Assembly (NCBI GenBank): GCA_045612105.1
Contig: JAZKYL010000050.1
Location: 1-43,710 of the forward strand
DNA from: SVTX01 sp045612105
Lineage (GTDB): Bacteria; Bacillota; Clostridia; Oscillospirales; CAG-272
Length of the DNA: 43,710 bases
Reading direction: 5' to 3'
A program made the translations under genes and the position numbers. Positions 33,933-42,415 of the stretch are shown here, in pieces (positions within the stretch are counted from its first letter, which is position 1; every line of letters begins with the position of its first letter). The notes under the pieces are model-generated. The model did not search any database. It saw only the letters and a program-made list of their open reading frames with translations, and was not told the origin of the DNA.

Positions 33933-35570
33933 TTAGCGCAGTATGAGAAGAGATGTGTTGATCTCTTCGCTTTTTACTTGCTGAATTGTAATATGAGGCG
34001 TAATGTTACCCTCTGCGACTATTTTGTTTCCGCAGAATACAGGATTTTCCACGTTGTTGAACAGAGCTACGGGTTCATTTATCATAATAAACTCGTTATC
34101 GATAACTCGAATCGTCTTATGGAAATATTTACCGTCTTCCTCGGCGGGACGAGGAGTGCATTCGATTATCGCTTGGCCCCAGGGTGAATATCTGCAACGG
34201 TCAAATTTATTGTTTTGAATGGTCACATCGTAAACACTGCCCGACTCAAACCAAAACTCTCCATCGGATTGGAAGAGGATAGCGCAGCCGCTGGTGTTGA
34301 AATAATTGTTTTCGATCACGACCTTGCCCTTGGTTGCGATCAACATACCTCTTGCGCGGTTGTGACGAACTATATTGTTGCGGAAGATAAGGTCTGCGAC
34401 ACGGTTAAGGCTTTCAAGAACGTGTCCCGTTTCGGTGATTCCGTCATTGCCCTCCTCGAATACGAGACGAATGCTGTCCTCGTTGATATACTCGGCAATC
34501 TTGATGGTTTTCTGAACGTAGGGAATCAGTGTCTTAGGGTGCAATACCTGGATTCTGTCGCCCTCACGAAGGATGCGAATGCCCTTTGCTTGGCTGTGAA
34601 CCTCGCGGACGAATATCTCTCCGTCACCGATCCGCTCGATGCGGATATACATTCCGTGAATATTCAAGGCATCGTCGAGCTGACCCTCGAAGGTGCAGTT
34701 TTCCACGGTAACAAGACCGGTGCAGTTGACAAAATGAGTGGCATCCGCATTGGCAGTGTAATACTGATCACCGTGACGCAAGGTGTTGAAGCCGTCAAGA
34801 GTGATGTTGTGACAGGTCTGGGCGAGAAGACCCATTCCGTGGCAGGAGTGCACCGTCACGTTCTCAAGTCGGATATTCTCGGAGTCCTCGCAGAAAAATC
34901 CGCAGCCGAGACGGCGCTCTGCCGAGAAAATGAGAATATTTCCGATAGGAGGATAGCGCTTGATTCCGTGAAGGCGAAGCTTGCCGCCGCCGATATCCTC
35001 AAAACGCATGTTCCAAAGATATTCTTCCAGAGTATGATCGGCGGTGCCGGGCTCAAGGGTTCCCGTGGTGGGATTGACCTCGATATTGCTGACCACGATG
35101 AACATGCTTTCCTTATACTTCATAGCAAACTCTCTGTCGTGTCGCATAAAGAAGCCGTCCGCGCCCTGCATCTTTTCGAGTTCAATATAGCCGTCGCCGT
35201 GAGCGAGGACTTTCGTCTGCATAAAACAGATGTTGGAGTTCTCAAGAATGACGTTTTTGACGGTAATATTCTTGGAATTCACGATGGCAAAGGGGGTGAT
35301 CACGTCGTGAGTCAGCAGAGTCGAGCCGCCGAAGTCGAGCTCAACATCCTCCATATCCTCAAGAAGCGCGATTATCCTTTTATAGCCGTTCCAGCCGTGA
35401 TTTGAGATGTGGAGAGCCTTTTCGAAGCAATAATCGGGAGAAATTTCGTAAATATCCTTGTCGAATACGATTCTAATATCCTTTTTGCCCTTGATGTCGG
35501 TAAGAAGACGGTAGATATCGTATCCCGCATCTCCGCTTTTTCTGTGATTTTTAAAATAAATAGTTTCCAT
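33933..35570 (-). CDS. Right-handed beta-helix protein, possible GH110-like alpha-galactosidase
   Basis: Protein of 545 residues from the ATG at 35570 (METIYFKNHRKSGDAGYD); the open frame further upstream has no initiation site. It shows repeated beta-helix coils with Asn ladders: IVNSKNITVKNVILENS, CEDSENIRLENVTVHSC, CHNITLDGFNT, GLVTVENCTFEGQLDDALNIHG, NNIVRHNRARGMLI, KVVIENNYFNTSG and YDVTIQNNKFDRC. The acidic LDDALNIHG coil and overall layout remind me of family GH110 alpha-1,3-galactosidases; this is an impression that needs a profile search. No signal peptide, so it acts inside the cell. It sits 83 bases after glnS. Confidence 0.7.
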   Translation of the reverse strand: METIYFKNHRKSGDAGYDIYRLLTDIKGKKDIRIVFDKDIYEISPDYCFEKALHISNHGWNGYKRIIALLEDMEDVELDFGGSTLLTHDVITPFAIVNSKNITVKNVILENSNICFMQTKVLAHGDGYIELEKMQGADGFFMRHDREFAMKYKESMFIVVSNIEVNPTTGTLEPGTADHTLEEYLWNMRFEDIGGGKLRLHGIKRYPPIGNILIFSAERRLGCGFFCEDSENIRLENVTVHSCHGMGLLAQTCHNITLDGFNTLRHGDQYYTANADATHFVNCTGLVTVENCTFEGQLDDALNIHGMYIRIERIGDGEIFVREVHSQAKGIRILREGDRIQVLHPKTLIPYVQKTIKIAEYINEDSIRLVFEEGNDGITETGHVLESLNRVADLIFRNNIVRHNRARGMLIATKGKVVIENNYFNTSGCAILFQSDGEFWFESGSVYDVTIQNNKFDRCRYSPWGQAIIECTPRPAEEDGKYFHKTIRVIDNEFIMINEPVALFNNVENPVFCGNKIVAEGNITPHITIQQVKSEEINTSLLILR

Positions 35571-35653
35571 ATTTTTATTTTCCGTTTTTGCTCGTTGCAA
35601 GCGTAAGTGGGGAAGCAAACTTTTAAAAGGTTATCTTCCCCACAAAATTCATA

Positions 35654-37303
35654 TTACTTTTTAGGGAAGCTGTCCTTCAGACCGACTACGCGGTTGAAGG
35701 TGTTCTCGTTCTTGGAGTCCTTGCAGAAATATCCCACGCGGACGAACTGGAACTTCTCTCCTGCCTTTGCATCTGCGAGACAAGGCTCGACGAATGCGCC
35801 CTCAAGCTTTGTAAGGGAATCAGGGTTGAGGAAGTCGAGATATGTCTGTCCCTCGGGCACGTCTGCGGTGTTCTCGATGTTGAAGAGACGGTCGTAGAGC
35901 ATAAAAGTAGCGGGAACGGCGTACTTAGCCGAGAGCCAATGGATGGTTCCCTTGATCTTTCTGCCGTCCTGAGGCATACCGTTACCGGTTTCAAGATCAG
36001 CGGTTGCGTGGATGCACTTGATGCTGCCATCTTCATTCTTCTCGATACCTGCATACTTGATGATATATCCGCCCATAAGACGAACCTCACCATCGGGCTT
36101 GAGACGGAAGAATTTGGGAGGCGGAACCTCTGCGAAGTCGTCTGCATCGATGTAGATCTCACGGGTCATAGGAACCTCGCGGGTGCCGAGCTCCTCCTTT
36201 TGAGGATGGTTGGAAACGGTGATCATTTCCTCCTTATCCTCGGGATAGTTGTCGATAATGACCTTGATGGGGTTAGCAATACCAATGCGGCGGAGCGCGT
36301 TTTCGTTAAGATCGTCGCGCACGCAAGCCTCGAGCTGACGGACGTCAACGGTGTGGTCGGTGTTGGTAACGCCTGCTTCTCTTACGAAGGTGAAGAGAGC
36401 AGAGGGAGTATAGCCTCTTCTGCGGAGACCGCAAAGAGTGGGGAGACGGGGGTCATCCCAGCCGTCAACGTGACCCTCCTCAACAAGCTGACGGAGGTAA
36501 CGCTTGGACATAACGGTATAGGTGATGTTCATACGACCGAATTCCCACTGGTGGGGCTTCTGAGAGAAGCCGATCTTCTCAACCACCCAATCGTAGAGAG
36601 GACGGTGGTTTCTGAACTCGCTGGAGCAAAGGGAATGGGTGATGCCCTCGAGCGCGTCCTGAATGGGATGCGCGAAATCGTACATGGGGTAAACGCACCA
36701 CTCATCACCCTGACGGTGATGATGAATGTGCTTGATTCTGTAAATTACTGGGTCACGGAGATAGGGGTTGTCATTTGAGGGGTCGATCTTCGCACGGAGA
36801 GTACGCGCGCCGTCCTCAAACTCACCGTTCTTCATCCTCTCGAAGAGCTCAAGGTTTTCTTCAACGCTACGGTTTCTGTATGGAGACTCCTTGGAAGCAA
36901 CCGAGCGGTCTGTGCCCTTGAATTCAGCAAGGTCGTCCTTGGAAAGGTCGCAGACGTAAGCGTCGCCCTGCTTGATAAGCTGAACTGCAAACTCATAGCA
37001 CTTGCCGAAATAGTCGGATCCGTAGAATACACCGCCCGTAGGAGTAGCGCCAAGCCATTCAAGGTCCTCGCGGATCGAACGGACGAATTCGTCGGATTCC
37101 TTTGCGGGATTGGTGTCGTCGTATCGGAGATTGAAGAGACCGTTATACTTATTTGCAACGTCTGTGTTGATGCAGATAGCCTTTACCGAGCCAATGTGAA
37201 GATATCCGTTGGGCTCGGGAGGAAAACGGGTGTGGATCTTCAATCCAGGGTTATTTAAAAGATCGTCGTCGATTATGTCGTGAATAAAGTTGTTGTTTTC
37301 CAT
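35654..37303 (-). CDS. glnS: Glutaminyl-tRNA synthetase
   Basis: Class I enzyme that charges tRNA-Gln directly. It has 549 residues from the ATG at 37303 (MENNNFIHDIIDDDL), after AAAGGAT; the longer frame to 37504 runs through hairpins and is not coding. The RFPPEPNGYLHIGS segment (26-39) is the GlnRS form of the HIGH motif with Ser in the last position. RYDDTNPAKE, YPMYDFAHPIQDALEGITHSL and the VMSKRYL form of KMSKS follow. The C-terminal beta-barrel anticodon domain starts near 340. It follows gltX after a 217-base gap packed with hairpins. Confidence 0.96.
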   Translation of the reverse strand: MENNNFIHDIIDDDLLNNPGLKIHTRFPPEPNGYLHIGSVKAICINTDVANKYNGLFNLRYDDTNPAKESDEFVRSIREDLEWLGATPTGGVFYGSDYFGKCYEFAVQLIKQGDAYVCDLSKDDLAEFKGTDRSVASKESPYRNRSVEENLELFERMKNGEFEDGARTLRAKIDPSNDNPYLRDPVIYRIKHIHHHRQGDEWCVYPMYDFAHPIQDALEGITHSLCSSEFRNHRPLYDWVVEKIGFSQKPHQWEFGRMNITYTVMSKRYLRQLVEEGHVDGWDDPRLPTLCGLRRRGYTPSALFTFVREAGVTNTDHTVDVRQLEACVRDDLNENALRRIGIANPIKVIIDNYPEDKEEMITVSNHPQKEELGTREVPMTREIYIDADDFAEVPPPKFFRLKPDGEVRLMGGYIIKYAGIEKNEDGSIKCIHATADLETGNGMPQDGRKIKGTIHWLSAKYAVPATFMLYDRLFNIENTADVPEGQTYLDFLNPDSLTKLEGAFVEPCLADAKAGEKFQFVRVGYFCKDSKNENTFNRVVGLKDSFPKK

Positions 37304-37520
37304 ATTTTTATCCTTTCGGGTGGTAGCCGATAGTTTTTCTTGATCGTTTTCCGCTTTTTCTTTGCAAGAAGGAGGCGCAAAGAAAAAGCTAACAAAAAGA
37401 AACGCCGATAGGGAGATTTCGCTCGTTGCGACGAGCGACCAAGGGCTACGCGCCCTTGGATTGGCGGTCTCTTTTTGAAAAAAGAGACGCAAAAATTTTA
37501 ACAAAAGTAAGGGTGAGGGA
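37304..37520 (-). other. gltX-glnS intergenic region with four hairpins
   Basis: This 217-base non-coding gap separates two same-strand genes. Four successive inverted repeats fill 37353-37488, listed in the next entry. I see no promoter of good quality for glnS. The glnS ribosome site (AAAGGAT) is at its left end. Confidence 0.6.
37353..37488. repeat. Array of four adjacent inverted repeats
   Basis: The four are: GCTTTTTCTTTGC with GCAAAGAAAAAGC (37353-37389); CGCTCGT-TGCG-ACGAGCG (37420-37437); CCAAGGGC-TACGC-GCCCTTGG (37439-37459); and GTCTCTTTTT with AAAAAGAGAC (37467-37488), followed by GCAAAAATTTT. The last two, a GC hairpin then a T-run/A-run hairpin then CAAAAA, repeat the layout seen after spoIIP at 43545-43590. 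This looks like a composite dispersed intergenic element; none ends in a T-run for the minus strand. Confidence 0.65.
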
Positions 37521-39209
37521 TTATTCGAGAGAGTTTATCATTTTTTCAATTCTCTCAAGGGTCTTTTCCTTGCCGATGATCTGCATTACGGTGTAAAGAT
37601 CGGGAGCGTTCTGCTTGCCGGTCACCGCAACTCTGATGAACATACTGATATCGGCAACGCTGCCCTTGAATGCCGCGGGGTCAGCCTTGTACGCCTTCAT
37701 ATCCGAAGCAAAGCCGAGAGAATCCGCAATTGCCTTGACCTTGTCGAACCAGGTGTTCATATCGTCGGCATAATCGTAGGTCTCGCAGAACTTTTCAAGT
37801 GTAGCGATAATGTCTGCCTTGTTGAAATTCTCGGGGTACTGATCCTCAACCGTGAAGAACTCGTCGAAGAAGAATCCCATATAAGGCTTCGCGTCTGCCC
37901 AGGTCGCAAGGTCCTTACGGGGCTTCTTGCCGCCGCGACCTATGGCGAAGATCTTTTCGGTAAAGGACTTATCGCGAGCAAGACACGCGCCGAACGTAGG
38001 ATCAAACTCTGTCGCCCACTCGGTCACCTTTTCGGTAACGTACTCGGGGGACATACGGGAGATAACGTTCTTGGAAACGTCGTTCAGCTTGTTGAAATCG
38101 AAGAGACAGCCCGAGGTCGACATCTTCTTGATGTTGAAGGGGAAATCTGTGTAAGGCTTGTCAGCGTTCTGCATATGCCACTCCTCGTAGTTGGAGTTGA
38201 GCAGAGTCATAATGTACTCGCAGACCGCCTCGGGGCAGTAGCCCATACGGGTGTAGTCGTCCATATTTGCGCCCATATCTCTCTTGGATAGCTTCTTCTT
38301 GTTGCCCTCTTCGTCAAGACGCATGATCTGAGCTATGTGGAGGTACTTGGGGAGCTTAAATCCGAGATAGGAGAAGAGCTGAATGTGCTTTGCCAAGCTG
38401 GGGAGCCACTCCTCACCGCGAATGACGTGGGTGGTGCCCATAAGGTGATCGTCTACCGCGTGAGCAAAATGGTAGGTGGGGATTCCGTCCGACTTGAGAA
38501 GAACGAAGTCCTCGTCGTTTTCGGGGATCTCAAGATTGCCCTTTACAAGGTCGGTGAACTTGGTCTTCTTCTCGGGATCGCCGTTAGCGAGAATGCGAAG
38601 CACGAAGGGATGACCCTCTGCAAGATGCTCCTCGACCTCTTCCATAGTAAATTCACGTCCCGCAAGCATAGCCGCCTTCTTTGCCTCAGCCTCAGCCTGC
38701 CAGTCGGTGTTCTTTATTTCTTCTTTCTTATTAACTGCCTGAAGCTCGTCAAGCTCCTCCTCGGTGGTGAAGCAGGGATAAGCCTTGCCCTCGCGAACCA
38801 GCTGCTTTGCAAAGGTCTGATAAATAGGACCTCTCTGGCTCTGCTTGTAGGGACCGTAAGCACCCTTATCTGCTATCTTGCCGCTCTCGTCAAGGATCGC
38901 ACCCTCGTCGAAATTGATTCCGTACTTTGCAAGAGTCTTGATAAGTCCTTCAGCCGCGCCCTCTACCTCACGCTTTGCGTCGGTGTCCTCGATTCGAAGA
39001 TAGAAAACACCGCCCGACTGGTGAGCGAGTCTCTCACCGACGGTGGAGGGGAAGAGTCCGCCGAAATGAACAAATCCTGTAGGGCTGGGGGCAAATCTTG
39101 TTACCTTTGCGCCCTCAGGAAGCTGACGCGTGGGATATCTTGCCTCGATATCCGCAGGAGTATCCTTAATGTGGGGGAAAAGCATTTCCGCTAAACGATT
39201 ATAGTCCAT
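37521..39209 (-). CDS. gltX: Glutamyl-tRNA synthetase, divergent long form
   Basis: Class I enzyme charging tRNA-Glu. It has 562 residues, longer than the usual about 480, partly through a 35-residue N-terminal extension before VTRFAPSPTG. The HIGH motif is altered to HFGG (48-51) in PTGFVHFGGLFPS. RIEDTD and the KKLSKRDMG form of KMSKS (near 305) are intact. The C-terminal anticodon-binding half is recognisable. AAAGGAC precedes the ATG. It lies 28 bases after the MBL-fold gene. The altered motif suggests a distinct GluRS subgroup. Confidence 0.93.
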   Translation of the reverse strand: MDYNRLAEMLFPHIKDTPADIEARYPTRQLPEGAKVTRFAPSPTGFVHFGGLFPSTVGERLAHQSGGVFYLRIEDTDAKREVEGAAEGLIKTLAKYGINFDEGAILDESGKIADKGAYGPYKQSQRGPIYQTFAKQLVREGKAYPCFTTEEELDELQAVNKKEEIKNTDWQAEAEAKKAAMLAGREFTMEEVEEHLAEGHPFVLRILANGDPEKKTKFTDLVKGNLEIPENDEDFVLLKSDGIPTYHFAHAVDDHLMGTTHVIRGEEWLPSLAKHIQLFSYLGFKLPKYLHIAQIMRLDEEGNKKKLSKRDMGANMDDYTRMGYCPEAVCEYIMTLLNSNYEEWHMQNADKPYTDFPFNIKKMSTSGCLFDFNKLNDVSKNVISRMSPEYVTEKVTEWATEFDPTFGACLARDKSFTEKIFAIGRGGKKPRKDLATWADAKPYMGFFFDEFFTVEDQYPENFNKADIIATLEKFCETYDYADDMNTWFDKVKAIADSLGFASDMKAYKADPAAFKGSVADISMFIRVAVTGKQNAPDLYTVMQIIGKEKTLERIEKMINSLE

Positions 39210-39237
39210 TTTCTATGTCCTTTCTTATACAATAAAT

Positions 39238-39852
39238 TCAAAAATAATATGCAACGCTGTCAAGCGCGTTTCCGAGCTTTGCCGCATCTCCGTGACCCGG
39301 ATAGATTGTAAGATTTCGGTCGAATGAGCGCAGGGAAGAGATCGAACTCGCCAATTCATTAACATCTCCGCCATAAAGATCGTATCTTCCAAAGCCATTG
39401 GCGAAGATAGTGTCACCCGTGATCAGCTTGTTGCCACATAGTAGACATATCGAACCCTTGGAGTGACCCGGTGTGGATATGACCTTTATAGTCTCTCCTC
39501 CAAGCGTCAGTATATCGCCGTTCTCAAGCAATTTTTCAGCCGATCTCCAGCTTTTGTTCTGACCGAAGAAAAACGCATAAGCATTCTTTTTTCCGTCGCT
39601 CAGCATTTCGTTATCGTCCTTGTGAATATAGGCGGGTGCTCCCGACATATCTCGAAGATTATCAAGATCGGTGATGTGATCGAAATGACCGTGAGTCATA
39701 ACGATAAATTCAAGAACGGCACTTTTTTCACTGATAAATGAAAGAATTTTTCCCGCGTCAACGCTTGGATCGACCACCGCCGCAGAACTGCCGACGATCA
39801 AAACGTAGCAATTCGAGCCGAACCCCGACGGCATAAGATTATATATATCCAA
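39238..39852 (-). CDS. MBL-fold hydrolase, glyoxalase II-like (TTG start)
   Basis: Metallo-beta-lactamase-fold hydrolase of 204 residues, probably a thioester hydrolase; substrate unknown. The zinc ligands are present: MTHGHFDH, STPGHSKGS, LITGDTIF and IYPGHGD. I place the start at the TTG at 39852, because AAGAGGTG lies five bases upstream and the product then begins LDIYNLMPSGFGSNCY, the usual family opening before TNCY-type motifs. The longer frame to 39897 would also need TTG and has no ribosome site. The first in-frame ATG (39834) is too far from the site. Confidence 0.85.
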   Translation of the reverse strand: MDIYNLMPSGFGSNCYVLIVGSSAAVVDPSVDAGKILSFISEKSAVLEFIVMTHGHFDHITDLDNLRDMSGAPAYIHKDDNEMLSDGKKNAYAFFFGQNKSWRSAEKLLENGDILTLGGETIKVISTPGHSKGSICLLCGNKLITGDTIFANGFGRYDLYGGDVNELASSISSLRSFDRNLTIYPGHGDAAKLGNALDSVAYYF

Positions 39853-39968
39853 AATTTCACCTCTTTCGTTAAATTTTGGGTTTACATAAAACTCCAATTT
39901 ATATTATACCATAAAATTGTGCTTTTGTCTACATTAATATTAAAATAAATTAAAAAACCAAAAGAAAA

Positions 39969-39996
39969 AAGCGACAATCCGATCGGATTGCCGCTT
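39969..39996. terminator. Terminator of the substrate-binding protein gene, usable both ways
   Basis: AAGCGACAATCC pairs with GGATTGCCGCTT (39969-39996, one mismatch) around GATC. On the minus strand TTTTTTCTTTT follows, so it terminates the gene ending at 40012. Confidence 0.85.
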
Positions 39997-40011
39997 TAAT
40001 AAAGTCAAAAA

Positions 40012-42063
40012 TTATTTCTTGTTATCTTTTTCCTCATATACCTTCCAAAGGTAAGCGTAGTTGGAGGACTCTTCCTTGAATTCTTCCCAAGTGAAGCCCT
40101 TGAAGGTCTCACTGCCAAAATACGATAGGGGATTGTTTTTATAGGTGTCGTATTTAGACTGGAGGAAGTTGGAGCAGGTTGCAAGATACTCGTCGTAATC
40201 ACCTACCTGAGCGAACTCAATGGTGTCGGGGGTGTAGTAACAGCTGGACTTCTTCCAGAAGAAGAGCTTGGTGTTGTTTGTGTCAAGGTCATCATTTACA
40301 AGATAAGCAGTTTTGTTAAATACAACGGGAATAACGGGCATATCTTCCATAAGGATATCTTCAGCCTTGTGGAGATCTGCGGATCTGTTTTCAGTCTTCT
40401 TCTCATTGAAGATCTTTTCGATAAGCTTGTTGTATTCCTCGGAGTCGTAACCGGTCAGATGAGGGGTAAGAGCGTAAGTGCCTTCCTCGGCCTTTTGTCC
40501 GGAGAATTTCTTTGCGAAGGGAGCCAGTACGGAGAAGGGATCGACGGAAGGTGCAACGAGATCAAGAACGATAGCTTCAAATTTACCTGCCGCAAGATCC
40601 TCTGCGTAAAGGTCATCACATATATCCTTAGGAGTACCCTCGGTCAACTTATCGTAGTCGTTGTTTTCAATGGTTCCGCGCTTGTTGAGCGTTACCTTGA
40701 AGCCGAGCTTGGTCCAAGCCTCCGCAACGGTTTTTGCGACGAACTCGTGAACCTCGTCGTAAGCCGCATATGTAAGAGAGAAGGAGTATTTGGAAGCCTT
40801 GATGCCTGCGTCCTCAAGAAGCTTCTTAGCGGCCGCCTCATCCTCGGTAAGATATTTGTAGTTACCGGAAGCATTATCACGGAAGAGTGACTTGACGCTG
40901 TTGGTATCAAACACACCGGTAGGAACAAGACCGGTAGCCGCCTCGGCAAATACCAGCTTTTCAGCGATTGCCTTGCGGTCGATAACCATAGAGAGAGCCT
41001 GTCTTACCGCCTTGTTGGCAAAGAGCTTTTCACCGTTTATCTCAACGTTTTCATTAAGATAAATAGTGTTGGTGGAAAGGGAATCCTTAACAGTGGCGGA
41101 ATCCTTGAAATCATTTCTGATCGACATAGGAATATCGCCAACGTACATAATGGTTCCGTTTTCATAGCCTTCCTTAATGTCCTCGTCGGGCATAGCGCAA
41201 TCAACGATAATTCTGTAAGGAGCAACGGATACGTCGAGCTTTTCCTTATCAGCCGCGTCTCTGAAATAGTAAGAGTTTCTTTCGAGCACGAAGCTGTTGA
41301 CGATCTGCTCGTTGTAAGTCTTAACACTGCCCTTGGGCTCCTCATCGTGATTGATGTCATCATACTTAACGGAATTCCTGTAGGAGAAGCTAATACGTGC
41401 AAGCTTGAAAGGACCGCTGCACACCATAGTGCCGGGCTTCTTTGCCCAGTCTTCACCCTTTTCACCGACGACCTTACCCTCACGGAGAGGAGCAAGTGCC
41501 AGGCTTGTCAGGTTGAGAATAAACTGGTCTGCATCGATAGGCTTAACGAACTGAATGGTAAGTCTCTTGTTATCTGCGATGATCATAACGTCATCCTCGG
41601 TAACTTCACTTTCGTTATACTCGCGGGCACCTACGATATCAAAAAGGAGAGCCGCAGCCTCGAAGGACTGGTTTGGGTCAAGCAATCTCTTCCAGGAGAA
41701 AACTACGTCGTCAGCGGAAACGGGGGTGTTATCCGACCAGTTGGAATCCGCCATTTCTATGTACATATAGTATTCTTCATTTTCCTTGTCCTCTTCGTAC
41801 TTCCAACTCTTAGCAAGGTAAGGCTGAACCTTTCCGTTCTCGTCAAGAGTAAACAGAGTGCCGAAAAGAAGGCTTACGATAGATCTTGTGGACTCGTTCT
41901 TGTATGCGCGAGCGGGGTCAAGATCGTATACGGTTTCCGTAAGATACATTGTGAGCTGCTGACCTTTGTATTCGGACGTAGCATCGATACTTCCTGCGCA
42001 TCCTGCAAGGATGGTAACAAGGGAAAGAACACAAAGGATTAACGCGATTATGCGCTTGGTCAT
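40012..42063 (-). CDS. ABC transporter substrate-binding lipoprotein, oligopeptide family
   Basis: Extracytoplasmic solute-binding protein of family 5 (dipeptide/oligopeptide/nickel class), 683 residues. I start at the ATG at 42063, after GAGGAGG. The signal MTKRIIALILCVLSLVTILAGC has a lipobox LAGC with the lipidated Cys at 22. The mature part shows YDLDPARAYKNESTRSIVSLLF, SDNTPVSADDVVFSWKRLLDP and FANKAVRQALSMVIDRKAIAEKLV, all family features. It is longer than the typical 520-560 because of insertions with Lys/Glu-rich stretches. No permease or ATPase genes adjoin it, so it is an orphan here. It has its own promoter and terminator. Confidence 0.9.
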   Translation of the reverse strand: MTKRIIALILCVLSLVTILAGCAGSIDATSEYKGQQLTMYLTETVYDLDPARAYKNESTRSIVSLLFGTLFTLDENGKVQPYLAKSWKYEEDKENEEYYMYIEMADSNWSDNTPVSADDVVFSWKRLLDPNQSFEAAALLFDIVGAREYNESEVTEDDVMIIADNKRLTIQFVKPIDADQFILNLTSLALAPLREGKVVGEKGEDWAKKPGTMVCSGPFKLARISFSYRNSVKYDDINHDEEPKGSVKTYNEQIVNSFVLERNSYYFRDAADKEKLDVSVAPYRIIVDCAMPDEDIKEGYENGTIMYVGDIPMSIRNDFKDSATVKDSLSTNTIYLNENVEINGEKLFANKAVRQALSMVIDRKAIAEKLVFAEAATGLVPTGVFDTNSVKSLFRDNASGNYKYLTEDEAAAKKLLEDAGIKASKYSFSLTYAAYDEVHEFVAKTVAEAWTKLGFKVTLNKRGTIENNDYDKLTEGTPKDICDDLYAEDLAAGKFEAIVLDLVAPSVDPFSVLAPFAKKFSGQKAEEGTYALTPHLTGYDSEEYNKLIEKIFNEKKTENRSADLHKAEDILMEDMPVIPVVFNKTAYLVNDDLDTNNTKLFFWKKSSCYYTPDTIEFAQVGDYDEYLATCSNFLQSKYDTYKNNPLSYFGSETFKGFTWEEFKEESSNYAYLWKVYEEKDNKK

Positions 42064-42415
42064 GGTGGGGTTTCCTCCTCTTTTTTTGTGAAAAATCGTA
42101 AACAAAACATAATAATGCCTTATAATACATAATTATAGCACGAAAATTGAAAATAATCAATAGAATAAATTAAGATAAAGCAATAATCGTGATAATGCAC
42201 AGTTGTAAAGCACTGATTTTGTGCAATTTCACACGAAGCTTGTTCTGTCAACGTCGGACAAAGTATATTATAAAACTTAAATTTGAATAAAACAATCAAA
42301 AAGCCGACTGAAATTGTAAATTTTAAGTAAATTAGTATGAAGAATAATCCAAAGCTCGGATAAATAAACTGTAATGCGGATGTGTCCGCAAAAAACAAGG
42401 AATGGAGAGAGAATT
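42064..42415. other. Divergent control region between binding protein gene and spoIIP
   Basis: AT-rich, 352 bases, no gene. Besides the minus promoter at 42132-42160 it has a weak plus-strand candidate TTGTTC (42240-42245), 18 bases, TATATT (42264-42269). A perfect small hairpin TGCGGA-TGTG-TCCGCA lies at 42375-42390, 14 bases before the spoIIP ribosome site. I found no convincing sigma-E or sigma-F sporulation promoter. Confidence 0.55.
42132..42160 (-). promoter_or_regulatory. Promoter of the substrate-binding protein gene
   Basis: Minus strand TTGATT (42160-42155), 17 bases, TATAAT (42137-42132) with TGC before it (extended -10). The leader is about 60 bases. Confidence 0.7.

Noticed and set aside
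34215..35405. 396-codon open frame antisense to the beta-helix gene
   Set aside because: The opposite frame has clear repeated beta-helix coils and a start; this one has neither motifs nor a ribosome site.
37304..37504. N-terminal extension of glnS to 37504
   Set aside because: The extra frame runs through the hairpin array, has no ribosome site, and the normal GlnRS N-terminus begins at 37303.
42375..42390. Terminator or riboswitch before spoIIP
   Set aside because: Only a 6-bp hairpin followed by an A-run; no aptamer motif or alternative pairing was recognised.
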